Source: Mesodorylaimus sp. YZB2_4 (lineage: Eukaryota > Nematoda > Enoplea > Dorylaimida > Dorylaimidae). From it: 64,000 nt of DNA. The notes beneath the pieces are model-generated. The model worked only from the letters and a program-made list of their open reading frames with translations, searched no databases and was not told the origin of the DNA. Below, piece after piece: positions 31,100 through 43,680 of this stretch. A program made the position numbers and the translations under genes. The stretch covers positions 1-64,000 of the forward strand of contig JASANH010001463.1 of assembly GCA_030248295.1 (NCBI GenBank), written 5' to 3'. Numbering within the stretch: the first letter of the stretch is position 1; the number at the start of each line of letters is the position of its first letter.

Positions 31100-34000
31100 A
31101 AAGAGAAAAACTAGCAGCTCACTCAAACTTGGTCGAGTGTAAAGTGCAGCCCCTTCTTGCCTGAAGGAAGATCATCCCCCTTGCTCTCACTGCACATTGC
31201 CTCACACGCTGACTAAGGCTGCGTGTTATCGCATGCGTGGCCTGACTAACTGAAATTGCTTTCACGAGCTTCACGGATTTTGTTTGACCAATCGGTATCG
31301 TGAATTGAGTCAAGACCCGCTTATTATCGTCCGACGCTAATTTTCAGTTACCTGCCATGAGTTTGGAAAACGAGTCTTTTTCGCCGATATTTCGAAGAAA
31401 TTAGCCAAGTTGTGTTCCACCACTCGCTATAATCGCAATGTTCTTCATTGATGCTGAGATCAGCTAGTAGCTCTATGCACGACTAGTCGTTCGTTTTGAA
31501 TTTAGTTTTCTTATTGTAAGTTTTTTAGGTGGATTTCACTTGGCGAGATGTCTTCATGCGAAACACGATTTTGGAATTGCTCGACAAGGGAATTCACGAT
31601 CCAAGGCCAGCAATATTTTCAGTGCAGGACTGTCTTTCATGCTGTTAGGAACGGCTATTTGTATTTGCAGACAAGGTCACGCAATTAGTTACAGTATGGG
31701 ATTGGATATTTTAGATGCACTGACTACAGGAAATGGAGAGATGGCCAATAATGCATTCTGTAGGCCATGCGTGCTTTTTGTTGTTGACAAAGCGGATCAA
31801 TCTTACAACAAGCGCGGCAAATCAGAGACCTAACCGTTTAAAGATTTTCACGTAATTCATTATTATCAATCGTTTTGATTTTATGATATTATATATCATG
31901 TAATATATAATCAGAAAGCTTCAGAGGACTTTAATGAACATCAAACAAAGAAATATCACATGCAGGTAGGTACGACTTGGGTCGCAAAAGGCAGCTCGTG
32001 TGTGATTGGATGTGTGTGGCAGGATGATAGGTTTGGCTTGTAGGGTGAGGGGCAGTGTAAAGTTCAAGTTTGGTGCTGCAGCTCAACGTGCATGGTATTC
32101 AGGCTACAAACTTTTTGAACTCCCAACTTATTGCAGAATTATTATTGCAGACTCCCAACTTACGCTGCCAATACGAATGTATGTAAGACCAGACCAGGTT
32201 TTCTGTGCCCATGAAGACATGTTTCAAATCCAGATGTACGGATAGAACTACCTCACTGTGAATCGGGAAAAAACAGAAGACATAAATTTCGGCATTGGAA
32301 CTTAGGTGAATTCACCAGTATGACAGCTGCAGATTTTGGCAAAGTAGTTTTCTCATTTACGATACATGAGGCTGTCTTCTTTGTCCTTGAACCAGGCGAG
32401 CGTGGTCCAAGGAGCAAACGTGAAGCAAGCATTTTGGGCCCTATCACAACATGGCAGTCGAACGATGATTCAACAAAATCGTGGAGTATTTGAGGCATAA
32501 TTCATGTCTTCTTGGATAAGCGATGAAGATTTGTGGATGATTACTTGGTCCCATACGAAGGCTCAAAATTTGAATAGCCGCAGTTTCTGAAAACTGATGG
32601 TGGGGGAAACGACACGGTGGGGGTAATCGTCTCAGTGAGGAAACGTCGCATGTGAGGCGCTTCCCCCACCAGACACTGTGGGGGAAGCGACACAAGGGGG
32701 GGGGGGGAATTGACCAATTGGAGGAAACGTCTCACAATCTCAACAGACGCACTATGGGCGCGGCGAGATCGCACAATCCGCATATAATTCACGATCAGCA
32801 GCAGTCTGAAGTCTAATACGTATGTGCGTAAAATTGAATCCCACTTGTGCCTATCGATTGGCACACTTCATCGGCACGTCATGGTGCTGCTGAGCAATGA
32901 GTCGGCTAGTTGAAAAAAAGGCGCAGCTGCTTTAGGTCAATATGGTTTTTTTGAACGGAAAGGTTTTATTATAAATGAAGAGGAATGTTTTTAATGCCAG
33001 TTTCATCGGCTCTAGCAAAAAAGTCTGCGGATCGCAAAGGCTCTGTTACGCAGAGAATAGAATAGTGTACTCAGAAGTTGCATGCCTCACACCAAAAAAA
33101 CCAACTTTGCGCCCTCTAAAAGTTTATCCATGTGCGGCAACAAAACTTTTTTTCTAAACGACAGAGTGAAGCATTGTCGCACATACTACATACCCACTGC
33201 TGTTTTCTAAGTACTTTTAGGTTTTTTAAGAAAGAATTAGATACAAGAGGCGAAGACGGCTTTGCAAAAATCTCTTGAAACTGATGAGGGGACGAAATCG
33301 ATGGCGTTCTGCAAAAATCTTGATTTCGAGAAAAGAAGATTGAGTTTTTGACACTGCTTATTTCAGTACCTTATTCTCATAACTCAAAGTCAGCTAGCTC
33401 TAGAAAGTCAATTACTGCCTGTCCTATACGCTGACGAGATTTTATTTTTTCAAGACCAAATAACCCGGTAAGAAAAACAGATAGCTCACTTTTGCTGAAA
33501 CTAATATGGTCATGAGTGCACAAAATCACGCGTAATTGGGACATGTGCAACAGTTTAACACAGGCGATGAAAAACGAAAACTGAAACATTGCCCGGCTGT
33601 GTTTGAGCTTTCATATCTCTTTTGTATTCAAAAGTAATACTTCCTTTCATCATTGTCATCGATTCTGTTGCAATCTGATCCAGCTCACGCGCCTCTGATC
33701 TTTGTAGACAAATCAGGCAAATACTGTGCTCCTCATGATCTGCTATCTTCGTGAATTAAACTGACGCAAATTCCCAATTTCTGCGGTACCGCTCATCTGC
33801 GCACTCTAAATTGTGCTCAGCAAGAATGAGGCAAGCGAGCTCACTAGTACAGGCAGATAGCCCACTCATGCTGAACATATATCATGTCAGTTGTCTCATT
33901 TTTGTTGGCAGCTTCCTGGAAACCTCGAAAATTTGGGTACCCGTAGATCATCACAGGATCGTAGCTCAGATGTCTCACTTCGCCGGAATATACTTTCGAG

Positions 34001-36390
34001 TGGAATATCCGCTGGTGCAGTTACCTCATTTTGCAAAAAAAAATTGCAGTTGACTCATTTTTGCATGACACCATCGAAATATGCCTAGCCCTTTGCGTCA
34101 AAGCAAGGAGCCTTCTCTGTAGCAATTTCCACAGATCGGCCTCTTCGTCCTCTCCAGATGCACCTCTGTGCAGATTGCAAAATGAGGCTTGCAATCGGGC
34201 AGCATTTTCGTTCTTTAGCATGACGTTATTTCATCTGTTCGTCATGATGGTTCGCACAAAAAAGCGCGTACTTACCATCGGGGGTTCGACTCGCGGTCAG
34301 GTAGCTCATTTTGTAATGAGTTCCTTGACCATCGATTGGGTGCAACGCGTGGTGATGTGAGTCAGGGAGCATGAATACAGCATTAGAAGAGGATTAGAGA
34401 TTATATAGCCTCTCAATGTATGATTCAGATTTGTGAACTAGCCTGCGTGGTTCAATGTCTCATCCAGGTCTTGCCACTCTACTTGCAGCAGCAATAAGGA
34501 AGCGCATCGGCCAGGCCACGTCACGTCGTACAACTCTTTAGATTGATGTCAGGAAGGTTCGAGAGGCGTAACAGCCACGCGACAGGTACGGAATATGGAA
34601 ATGATAGATGGACAAATACTGATTCTGAATCTCCCACCCCCCCCCCCCCCTTTGCACTCGCATTCAGCCAATGAGCAGCAACAGCGCCATCTGGTTTTGT
34701 GCACGGGCCCTGGGTTTATCATTGCTGCTCAGGGGCGTCATTCTGTTCTTTGGCGCTGGTTGCAAATTTATCGAAGGATTTTGAGCGATTTGAAAGCACT
34801 TGCTTTGAGCAAGTAAGACGTGCATGATCATACTTTTTAAAAATACCGAACGTTTTTGTTTTCTAGAGGTTTTTAGCCAGTCAGTGAGGCGTCGGTTTTC
34901 GGTTTTTCAAGCAGTTCCGATTAAACGAGACCGTAAGTGTAGCTATGATTATTGGCATTCCTTGAGTTTAGGTTTGCGTTAGCAAGTTATGTTTGACTCG
35001 AAGCATAGGCCCATTGGATAAACCTAAAAACGTCTGAAATCGGTCTAATACGTAGATTAGCACTAGCATCACAGGAACTCGTGCTCGGAAAGTGCCGTTT
35101 ACAAATATTATAGGGGCATACCAGTCGCTCGGAAGGGCCTCTTCTATCCAAAAGTCTGGTCACTTGCTCCTCCTGAGCAATTAAGGCGGCGTCGGTCATC
35201 TGATCGTAAGTGTTTGAACGAGAGGCCCTAAATCACAAAGTGAATATTTAGCCTAGCTTGAGCAGATTCTAGGGTAGGCACCAGTAGGGTGGCAGAGAGT
35301 ATGTTACTTATCAGGCTCCCTGCTTGGATAACTGGGGCATAGATTTCCCAACCAGCCCGAGCCAGGCTGCGCTGTCGAACAGGTTCTTGCCTATGCTTTC
35401 TACCCCTTCTGTCCCTACCTTCTTAGCAGAGGGCATGCCTTTCGACATTTGCGAGCGGCATTCTCAAGCGCGAGTCAACAAGCCACATTACTCTTCTAGT
35501 CAACCGATTTGGTGGGACTGGTTTTAAATTTGTCAAATTACCACCTTAAAAATTCATTAAATTATGAAGATACTTTAATAACTTGCGGAAATATTTACGA
35601 TCAATTAATCTTAAAACTTCCCTCTGAAGTATCAACGATTTTTGAAACGTTCTTTCGCTTCCTTCACGTCCACAAAAATCTTCGTAGAAAACTAAAAACG
35701 CAGAACCAAGCCTTAAAACCTTGTCTAATCGATAGAGCGCATTTGCCTCCACGAAATTGTTGCTGACATCAACCAACGTTATCGCTGAGAATTTTGACAA
35801 AAGTGGCCTGAAAGCGGGGATTCTGCGACTTGAGTGCACATGCGCCTGTTGTGCACGGCGGGGGAGGGAAGGAGCAACTATGATGACTAGGCTCATTCGC
35901 CTGTGCTCAGGCAATAAGCTAGGCTAAAAATTCGTTGGGGGACCAAATCATAAGAGTGGAGAATTTAAATTTTGCTTCCTGTTGTCATAATTTTGAATTT
36001 CCCGCCAATGTCTTTCACAAACTGTTAATTCTTTTTTTCATTTTCTCAAACTTCAAATTTGTCATCGGTTTACTTATTGAAATCAAAAGTTTCCGCCACC
36101 CTTTCTCAATATGTCAATCAAATATTTTAAATTTTTCGCTGATATGTAGAGTGAAACCATACATAGCGGTTGTGGGAAAGTGAAAATAAGGGGAAAAGTG
36201 AAATTTGGTCTAGAAAACGTGGAAACCTACTAGTGCGAGTGGTGATTGAATAGAGCTAGATCGAAAAACTGCTCTGCTCAGGTCTTTGCTATCTCATGCC
36301 CCAAGCGTAATAGCCTGAATTCTCGTTGAGTGCATAGATAAACGTTCAAATTCATAAAACCATATATAGGTCTTTTTTCAGATCTCTTTA
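31100..36390. other. Long interval without a confident gene
   Basis: A possible exon lies at about 31530-31668 (+): after TTTTTTAG it reads VDFTWRDVFMRNTILELL and on to a TAG, but no partner exon is evident. A second coding-like stretch at about 35540-35765 (+) contains TLITCGNIYDQLILKLP and stays open to a TGA. Neither matches a family I know. Otherwise the interval shows only short frames, a C14 run at 34637-34650, a box-B-like GGTTCGACTCGC near 34286 and the hairpin listed separately. Confidence 0.4.
32658..32689. repeat. Perfect 11-bp stem hairpin in a GC-rich repeat patch
   Basis: CGCTTCCCCCA and its exact reverse complement TGGGGGAAGCG flank a 10-base loop. Related GTGGGGGAAACGAC-like words recur from 32590 to 32740. 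Confidence 0.85.
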
Positions 36391-36398
36391 TTTTCCTC

Positions 36399-37900
36399 AT
36401 GGCTCCATCGAGAAAAGCGTCGAGCATCGCTCGGAAAGAGTGGAGAACTGATTTCGAATAACGGTAAGGCTGTTTACACTGACAATACGGACAGATAGGT
36501 CAGTGGAGGGACGTGAGACGGATGTAATTTTTTCGGCTCACACCAATGGACTCGAATTTTTTTTTTCACCTCGCCAGGCACACGATTAAAATCAATTATT
36601 CGCAACAATCGTGGTGCCATGAATGAGCCCAGATGACTCGGCAATGTTCAATATCGACCGGAATGATCCAAGGTCGATTTCGTGAGTCACTAAATGGCGT
36701 ACTGGATATCCCAAGCTTGGCTGGCAAACCATCTGGCCTGATCAGAATGCCCGACGATACAAAAGCGTCTGCCTCGCAAGATGAGGTGAGGAAAAAAGTT
36801 TATTGACCTCCTCTCCCCTTTACTTGGCTAAGTCCAGACCCTCCGCTAGGAAGCAATCTAAACCGGAGACACTGTCTGAAAAGTGGAACCATATCCTATC
36901 CGAGGCGACTTCAGTGCCAAATTCGAACTTGTGCCCCTACCAGACACCAGGCCCACTATGACCTGACGCTACTGCCAAGCCCCACCGCATCAAGCGGATT
37001 CCGATCGCGGTCACTTTGAAACTCGGGGTCAAAAAGGGTTACAGAAAATTGGTGATTCAGCAGCAATGGTCTTTCTTTACAGTAATTTGATTGAATTTTG
37101 AGGTTTTCAAGAACCGGTTAGCTTCCATAATCTACCATCACGAATGGGACCACTACTTGGTTTTGGTCAAAATTGAATTGACTGATATTTTATTAAATTT
37201 TGAGGCAAAAGTTAGAAGGAGGTTTTAGCTTTTAGCTTTTAGCCCCTCTCCTTGTAGGTCCCAGATACTGTGCTCACGCTGTCAGTTTACTGCTTGCTCG
37301 AATTCCTCTTTAGCAGAGCCTCTCTACTATAAGTCTGCACCATTTTTTCCAATATTGGTCTCTGTATTACCGACTGATTGAGCTAACTTCGCGTTAAATT
37401 TTATGATTCCACTTAGGCACCACATGCGCAACTTTTGTGCTAAAAGCTTTTGACCCATAAACTTTGACCCTTGCCCTTTTATGTGAATAACAGGTTGATC
37501 AGGCCAGGACTTGTATTATCGTTTCCATGTATGCTTGTATTTTGTATGACCAGCTGTTCGATTGATCGCATAATTAATCAAACAGTACTTATTTTAGAAC
37601 AATGGAGAATCCAATGTGGTCCAAATCAGGGGAAGAACGATCAAGAAAATAATTTTGAACAACCAAGAACAGGCGCGGTCACGGAAGCCATTTGAAGTCG
37701 GCTGGAATCGCATGGGGTCTTTTCAAAATCGGGGTAGCAAGAAAGATATTTATTACAAGGGACCAAACGGACAATTATTTCGATCGAACGCCAATGCCAA
37801 TTTTTGTTTTAAAAGTGGTCTTCTCAGCATTCATACACAGCCCGGCCAAGAAATTATTGTTGTCGCAAACAGCAAACCGAAGGTGACGGTGAGGAGATGA
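36399..37900 (+). pseudogene. Decayed copy of the MAP(S/T)RKAS / MBD-like gene block
   Basis: The region is colinear, introns included, with the inverted block at 57993-56636. The first exon reads MAPSRKASS but meets TAA just before its donor. A second exon after CACCTCGCCAG contains RFRESLNGVLDIPSLAGKP. A third keeps VPLPDT before a TGA. The last exon (about 37594-37900) is the better preserved of the two copies: it reads GRTIKKIILN, KPFEVGWNRM and DIYYKGPNGQLFRS, a pattern like a methyl-CpG-binding (MBD) domain, then runs to TGA at 37898. Retention of introns indicates DNA-level duplication. Most of the block is broken; the MBD-like exon could still be coding. Confidence 0.6.
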
Positions 37901-38115
37901 CGGTGCTAGCTGAATTGATGATTCGAATAGGTTTTTAAATGCTTTTGTCGTGCCGTGTCATTTTTTATGAATCCGTGATTTAAATTAGGATATTTTTCTT
38001 GTATAAACGTTTTATCTGAAAGTCGGGTCTGTATTGAGGAAAATAAACGTGCTGTCGTGCAAACTAAAAGTACTATACGGCCATGCCTGCTTGATCTCTC
38101 GATGCCACATGTCGG
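37901..38115. other. Short non-coding gap
   Basis: I see nothing supportable. Confidence 0.5.
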
Positions 38116-38262
38116 CATTTGTCTACCCTGTTTGTCCCAGGTTCAATTCCTTACGATTGCGTGCCACAAACCCTCGCTGACCTTGGCGCTCAAGGCCGGG
38201 TGACTCACCCTGTACTGTAGTCGAGGTGCTCCGACTGGAGAGACGGAAGCCAAACGAGTCTC
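38116..38262 (+). repeat. Dispersed repeat family R1, copy
   Basis: The core GGGTGACTCACCC, GTCGAGGTGCTC, GGAGAGACGG, AGCCAAACGAGT recurs at 48888-49018. Shorter matches occur near 42268 and 60700. Its left end carries GGTTCAATTCC, a box-B-like word. Confidence 0.7.
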
Positions 38263-40130
38263 TGCTGTCGGCCAAAGTCTGGCGGTGTGCAGGCACAAAT
38301 CTACTCACTAAATGTCGAGGAGCGATGCTGAATCAGAAGCATACGACAGAACACATGCACCATTCTGAGGAATGGTGAAGATGGAGATGATAACAGTTCA
38401 GGCGGAGCACCGCAGGCACCTAAGAGAAGTTGGGAACGGGCTGGGAGTAATCATTGCGACATTGGCCTCTCATAGACACACCTTTCTCCTGTGAAAAATT
38501 TGCAAGCCCTTACGCCCTCTATAGCATGTCATAAACTCAAACTTAGCCGATTGACCTAGCTGAATCCACAAAATCTCATTGATTTTCCAGAAGCAGCGGG
38601 GCTGTATCAGAAGCAAGCAGTACATAGTGGAATGTACTGCACGTATACAGTTCTAAGGAAATATATTAGAGGCAGCTGCAAACCCAACTGCTGGCCAGTA
38701 AGGAATTGTCTCGTGCATTAGACTGCTTGTGATAATGACACCAGTCAAGTACTGCCGAAGTGGCAAGTACTGCAATGAAAGGAGCTTGCATTTTTTGGGT
38801 CTTGGGAGGAGCATTGCCCGCATTGCCCTCTTTTGGTACCCCACTGGGGTTCATCTCCGCCCACCCCCAGGCAAATTTTTTCGTAGTGCTCTTCTAAATC
38901 CCAAGTGGACACGCACATACGCATGCTTAGTCTTGAGCAATATTTGTACCCATCTTTACCTTCGATCATCCCTCACCCTCGCTGCGTACGCCACTTATTG
39001 TTAGTACCTGTGCTGCGCACGTGGGTCTATGGTGGTAATTGCTTGAAATCATCATGATCTAAGGGTCATCATGACTGACTCCCACTCAGGGCTTGTACTT
39101 TTTGTTCACTTTTGTTTATCTATCTGAGGTGTTTATTACAAAGTACAATTTGCGAGTTGGCGAGGGCACGCTGAGAAAACTGAGACTGAGCATTGCAAAA
39201 ATTTGTAGGCTGGCACCTTCTCTTGTGTATAGTTCGGTTTTTGTTTGGGTATGCGAGACCTGTGTGCAGGTGCACGCTAGTTGTGTGAACTTCCTGATAG
39301 GTTGTGAGCTTGTCTTATGTGGAAGACGGCATAAAGGATTTTTGAAAGCATCTCTTGACAAAGCATTTACTTGAACTTGTGGACTTTCCTGCGGTTTCAA
39401 GGTGCCATCCAGACTAGCCACTGGCGCTGCAGGGTATTCTGATGCCCTGCAGTGCCGATACATATTTTATTTGTTTGGTGTTACCTTCCAATGGAAACAT
39501 TACTTGAAGAGCACTACCTCCTTGCTATTCTATGCAACATCTGCTTGTGGCGGGACATGAGTAAGCTATGTCGAATGGGCAGTGTTTACACGCTCTGTCT
39601 TACTGTGGCTGACGATGAGTAAGCCAGCCACTGTGAGCAATCTATAATCAAAAAGTTTATTGTTTATCATTAGAAATTTTTTTATTGGCATAATAGGTAA
39701 TCGCTGAACAATAAGTTCTGATGTTTTGCATGTTTCTTTGTACCGTAAGCCTGACGCGAGAGAGCAGGAAAGCCTTGCAGGAAACTGCTTCTGATTCTGA
39801 CAATGATGCGCCAATATTTTAGTTTGGATGTGAAATTGAACAGTATTACTGCACAAAGTACATGTTTGCGGTGAATGGTTGCGAGGCCTGACTTATTGTC
39901 GCTCAACTGACGATGGGGAGTAACGTAGGCATGATAGGCGTGCATGCAACACGATGGAATTCTGTGCTGGCCTGGCAGAACCAAATTACGCTTATAGCTT
40001 GGAAAATATGCACAAATAACCCGTTCCTAAATAAAGACCAGCCAATCAGGCTGTGTTGAGAAACGAAAGTGTTGCAAAACAAAGAAGCTGGCACGGGTTA
40101 GCTTTGGCGCTCTCTCTAATTTTTCCGTAT
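38263..40130. other. Non-coding interval
   Basis: Short open frames only, mostly Cys- and Ser-rich noise. I see no motif or credible splice-linked exon series. Confidence 0.5.
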
Positions 40131-40252
40131 GGTCAATGCTTTTTGATCACTTTGTTCAGAGGGTGACAGACACAGATTCGAGACACGAGTTGAGGCACGA
40201 GAACAAGAACGTCACATTTCATCCGTCAGTCATTGTTGTCGCCGTTGCACGT

Positions 40253-41440
40253 TCATTTGCTCTTTTGCGCGTCGGCTCCCTTCTCGTCTTTTCCTTTCTG
40301 TTGATCATCCTTCGGCTCCTTCTCTTGCTTGACTTCGGCCACGGCCGCGGCGATGATCTCTGGTTTGGCCTGGTCCTTTTCCTGCCAGTCCTCCACCATG
40401 ACGCTCACCACGCTTGGAGGGTCCGTTGCAGTTTCGTAGGCGACGGACAAGGCGATGGCCACAGACGAGTCTGATTTGTCAGCCTTGCTGACGCATTCAC
40501 ACTCAGTGGCCAGCACAGGCGGCGATGGCAGGAACAAGGATCGCAGCGACATTGAAGACGACGACGACGACGGCGACGAAGGCACGCTGGATTTGCCGTC
40601 ATCATTGGACGAGGCGCGGCTTGTGGTCCCAGTTTGGGTGCCGACGTCGCTGAAGCGCTTGGGAGATTCGACGATCGTCGACACCAGGCTCGGGCGCGGC
40701 TTCTTTCCTTTGATCAGCTTGGCTTTGATCTTGCTGATGACTTGAATCCAGCAGCCTCCGCAGCAGATGACGATGAGGTAGTAGCAGGTTTGCAAAACGT
40801 TGCCGCCCACGAAGAGCCAGAAGGCCGTCTTCCACATCGTCGGGTAGACGCTGATGTACTCGGTCGGGTACAAGTCGCCGTATTTCGTGTACGAGAGGTC
40901 GTTGTAGCTGTTACTCACACAAACGAAACAGGTGCCGACGAAGATCAGGGCTTGGAAGATTTCGGATAGTTTTTGGCTCTGAGCTTCTTTCGCACAATCG
41001 AAGTGCGATCGATTCTTGTAGGCGATCCCCCCAGTGACAAAGCGCCTCAGGCATAGGAAACTTAGCAGCAAGGCAGCGACAGCCATGACGAACACCCACC
41101 AGATGTCGACGCAGTAGCAGACGATGGAGTCGATCTTGGACGCGTGTTTGGCGTTGTACTTGGACACCCCGACTGCGCATCGACCAGCCTCGCTCATTCG
41201 TTTCGACAGACGAACCGAATTCGACAATTGCCAGAAGTCGAACACTTCGTCATTGGTGACGTTCACGTTCGGCTTGGGGATCGTGCACAGCAGATTCGAC
41301 CAGTCGATGTTCACCACCTCGCTGACGTTGTTGACGCGATGAAATTCGGTCGGGAACATCAAGAGCATGGAGGAGCACAGCAAGCACCCGCCGACGATCC
41401 CATTGCAGATGGCCCACGGCAGACGGCACGATGGCATTCT
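40253..41440 (-). CDS. Four-transmembrane-segment protein with long acidic/basic cytoplasmic tail
   Basis: I chose the ATG at 41440, which puts a hydrophobic segment right at the N-terminus, giving 395 residues ending in TGA. Predicted membrane segments lie near residues 9-29, 107-130, 161-177 and 203-225. The loop between segments 1 and 2 is long, with an NVT glycosylation sequon and several Cys. The tail from about 230 is Ser-rich, then Lys/Glu-rich, ending GADAQKSK. The layout recalls tetraspan or claudin-like proteins but lacks CCG and WGLWC motifs, so I cannot assign a family. A plasma-membrane or vesicle location is inferred. Codon use is GC-rich, unlike neighbouring non-coding sequence, which supports a real host gene. 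Further upstream exons are possible. Confidence 0.65.
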   Translation of the reverse strand, partial: RMPSCRLPWAICNGIVGGCLLCSSMLLMFPTEFHRVNNVSEVVNIDWSNLLCTIPKPNVNVTNDEVFDFWQLSNSVRLSKRMSEAGRCAVGVSKYNAKHASKIDSIVCYCVDIWWVFVMAVAALLLSFLCLRRFVTGGIAYKNRSHFDCAKEAQSQKLSEIFQALIFVGTCFVCVSNSYNDLSYTKYGDLYPTEYISVYPTMWKTAFWLFVGGNVLQTCYYLIVICCGGCWIQVISKIKAKLIKGKKPRPSLVSTIVESPKRFSDVGTQTGTTSRASSNDDGKSSVPSSPSSSSSSMSLRSLFLPSPPVLATECECVSKADKSDSSVAIALSVAYETATDPPSVVSVMVEDWQEKDQAKPEIIAAAVAEVKQEKEPKDDQQKGKDEKGADAQKSK

Positions 41441-42055
41441 TGGGGTTGATGAGAGAACAGCGCAACAGCAGACCGCGAGTGACGATAGCAGAAGAGAAAC
41501 TGCCGCAGCGCAATCTTGGTGAACAACGCCCTTCCACTTTACATTCTCTCTTCTCAACCCGACTTGACTTCACCGTGATGGCAGAAAATAGGAACATGAT
41601 AAGGAGCACCTTCTCCACATGCGGCACTGGGAAGAAACCAAAAGTGCGCGAAACGGCCAACTCCAGCTGACATACTGTGAACAAATGGACTTTCCGTTAT
41701 GGGACCATTTGCATATTTGTCTTGAGTTCCGTCGGTTTTTTTTCTTTCAGCTTTTCTGAAGGAATACTGTTGTTGCTTGCCAGAAGAAAGGCAGCCAGTC
41801 TCTTCATTACTTCGGACACACTACTTTGCCTCTGTACATCATACATTCCTACTATGCATGAATTGTCATGATGCTGGTTCGTCATCGCAGGTTGATAGCC
41901 AGGGTTCCTGAGCGGTTGAGATATCGATGCACTTCCCCGATCTGTACAATATTTTAAAATGTACCATAGCGCACTACAGAGCTACGAGCAGGAAGTGATT
42001 TTTTGTTTCGTTTTTCTCTTTTACTATGCAAAGTATCAATGATCGTTTGATCAGT
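41441..42055. other. Upstream flank of the four-TM gene
   Basis: GC-richer sequence to about 41680 could contain a 5' exon or promoter, but I found no defined motif. Beyond that it is AT-rich and non-coding. Confidence 0.4.
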
Positions 42056-42548
42056 CTTCCGCACTTCTTCTCGCTGCGAGGTGTCTGCTGGTCATAGGAG
42101 CCGCGCTGGCTCAGGTTGGTCCCACGTTGCTTGGGCCAGCAACCCTGACTGGGAGGCCTCAGTTCTATTATGCTTGAGGACGGCAGTTTAGTAAGGCCTT
42201 TCTCAGAGTGGAAGCCAGTCTTCGACGGCGATTCAGAGTCCGTCTCTGGCCTTGCACAGCTGGCTCTGGGCGACTCACCCAGTGCCATCAAGTGGCGGAC
42301 TGGTTCTCGAACACCAGTCGCGAAGGGCCCTCCCTTCTCGCCCACTATCATCCTGGGATGCTGATACTGGCACAGGATGCTCTCGTGTGGGGTTGCTCTT
42401 AGTGGAGACACACAGAGGGAAGCCGGTCACCTCACAGCCTCGCTTATCATAATATGACTGATGGCAGGGTATATGTAGGCGAAACGGGTCGGAAGTCCCT
42501 TTGGGAACTGGGGCAGCGTGGGGCTAAAGCCAAAAAAGCTGGAAAGGT
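42056..42548 (+). repeat. Dispersed repeat family R2, copy
   Basis: Segments AACCCTGACTG, CTCAGTTCTATT, GTCAGTTTAG, TTCTCAGAG, AAGGGCCCTCC, CCATCATCC and GGCACAGGATGC recur in the same order at 49405-49640. The short open frames within it are shared with that copy and are not genes. Confidence 0.65.
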
Positions 42549-43680
42549 CTGGTCATGCGTAAATAGTTGAGCGTGCTTCAAGCCTTTTTAAAGCTCAGAT
42601 TATGCCCTGTAACGATCTGGATCACATTTTTTGTGCAAAGTAACTTTCAGTTGCCGATTAGGAGAGACAGCATTGTTTATGGAGTACGATTGGAATCGAC
42701 CCTGTCCCTTTCCGATTGGTTTTTTGCCCGGTTTGTCTCTTCCTTGACTATTCTGGTAGTTTATTAGTTTTTAATGTTCTGCTCTTTTTCATGTCTTTCA
42801 ATGCCTGAGTGCAGTGCAGCTGCTTCATTGAAAGTAAAGTCATAAGTCCTCCCCTAGAATAACCTAACATGCGCATACAGTGCGCATATACAGACCGCAT
42901 GTACCAGGAGAAGCAGAAACTGCCAGGACCTGTATGGCTCACACTGCAGTAAAGTACGGCCTCCTCCTTCTGGTTGCAGTACTCCCACTGGGCGTTGGTG
43001 AGGGAAATTTTGATGGATGACTGATGAAATTGGTCACGTGGGCTGGAAAATTAGGTCAGATTGAAACTAATAAACTCGCCCCTTGAAACCATTTTGTGCA
43101 CTGTGCTCGGTGCAGTCTTTCTAGTATAGAACACTGTCCTTGGTACTATAGGCTGGGAATAGTATCTCCAGTGCTTGCGAGGTATCGATGGCGGATTGAG
43201 GAGGTACTTCGGCAGTGTGAGAGGGAGCACGGCGAGGAAGGGGAATGATAAAATGCACTAATGGGTCAATGAATTTAACAGAGTAAACATTGAGAAGGCT
43301 TCGGGGCGTGCTGCATGTACATGGGCGGGCTGGTTAATGTAAATTTTAGGGGCATGAACTCAAAGCACATAATGTAATATCCACAAAGTTTCCCTCCCAC
43401 CACAAAGTTTTCCTCCCGCCATGATTCGAGTTCGACTGTGACTGTGTGCTTGGGCCTTTATTGTTTCAGCAGTTTTTGCAAAAGGGAAGACATAAGGAAG
43501 CATAGAAAATGAGGTGACAAAATCTAGAAGTGATGCCACGCAACTATGTCACAGAAAAATAGCATAATAAGAATCGAAAGTGCGAAAAAGTGCAGTCAAG
43601 ACAGATTTTAAATCTGGCTTGTGAATAATGTTAGCCAGAGTAATGATTAGCTAGTGCAGTAATTGCCTTCTTGCCTTCTT
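42549..43680. other. Non-coding interval
   Basis: I see no gene. It contains ordinary mid-AT sequence between repeat R2 and the LRR gene's 3' end. Confidence 0.5.

Noticed and set aside
32541..32864. 107-codon minus-strand frame with PPPCRFPH-like repeats
   Set aside because: The repetition comes from a GC-rich hairpin repeat patch.
40634..41449. Plus-strand frames opposite the four-TM gene
   Set aside because: They are antisense to a GC-rich coding region with better protein features.
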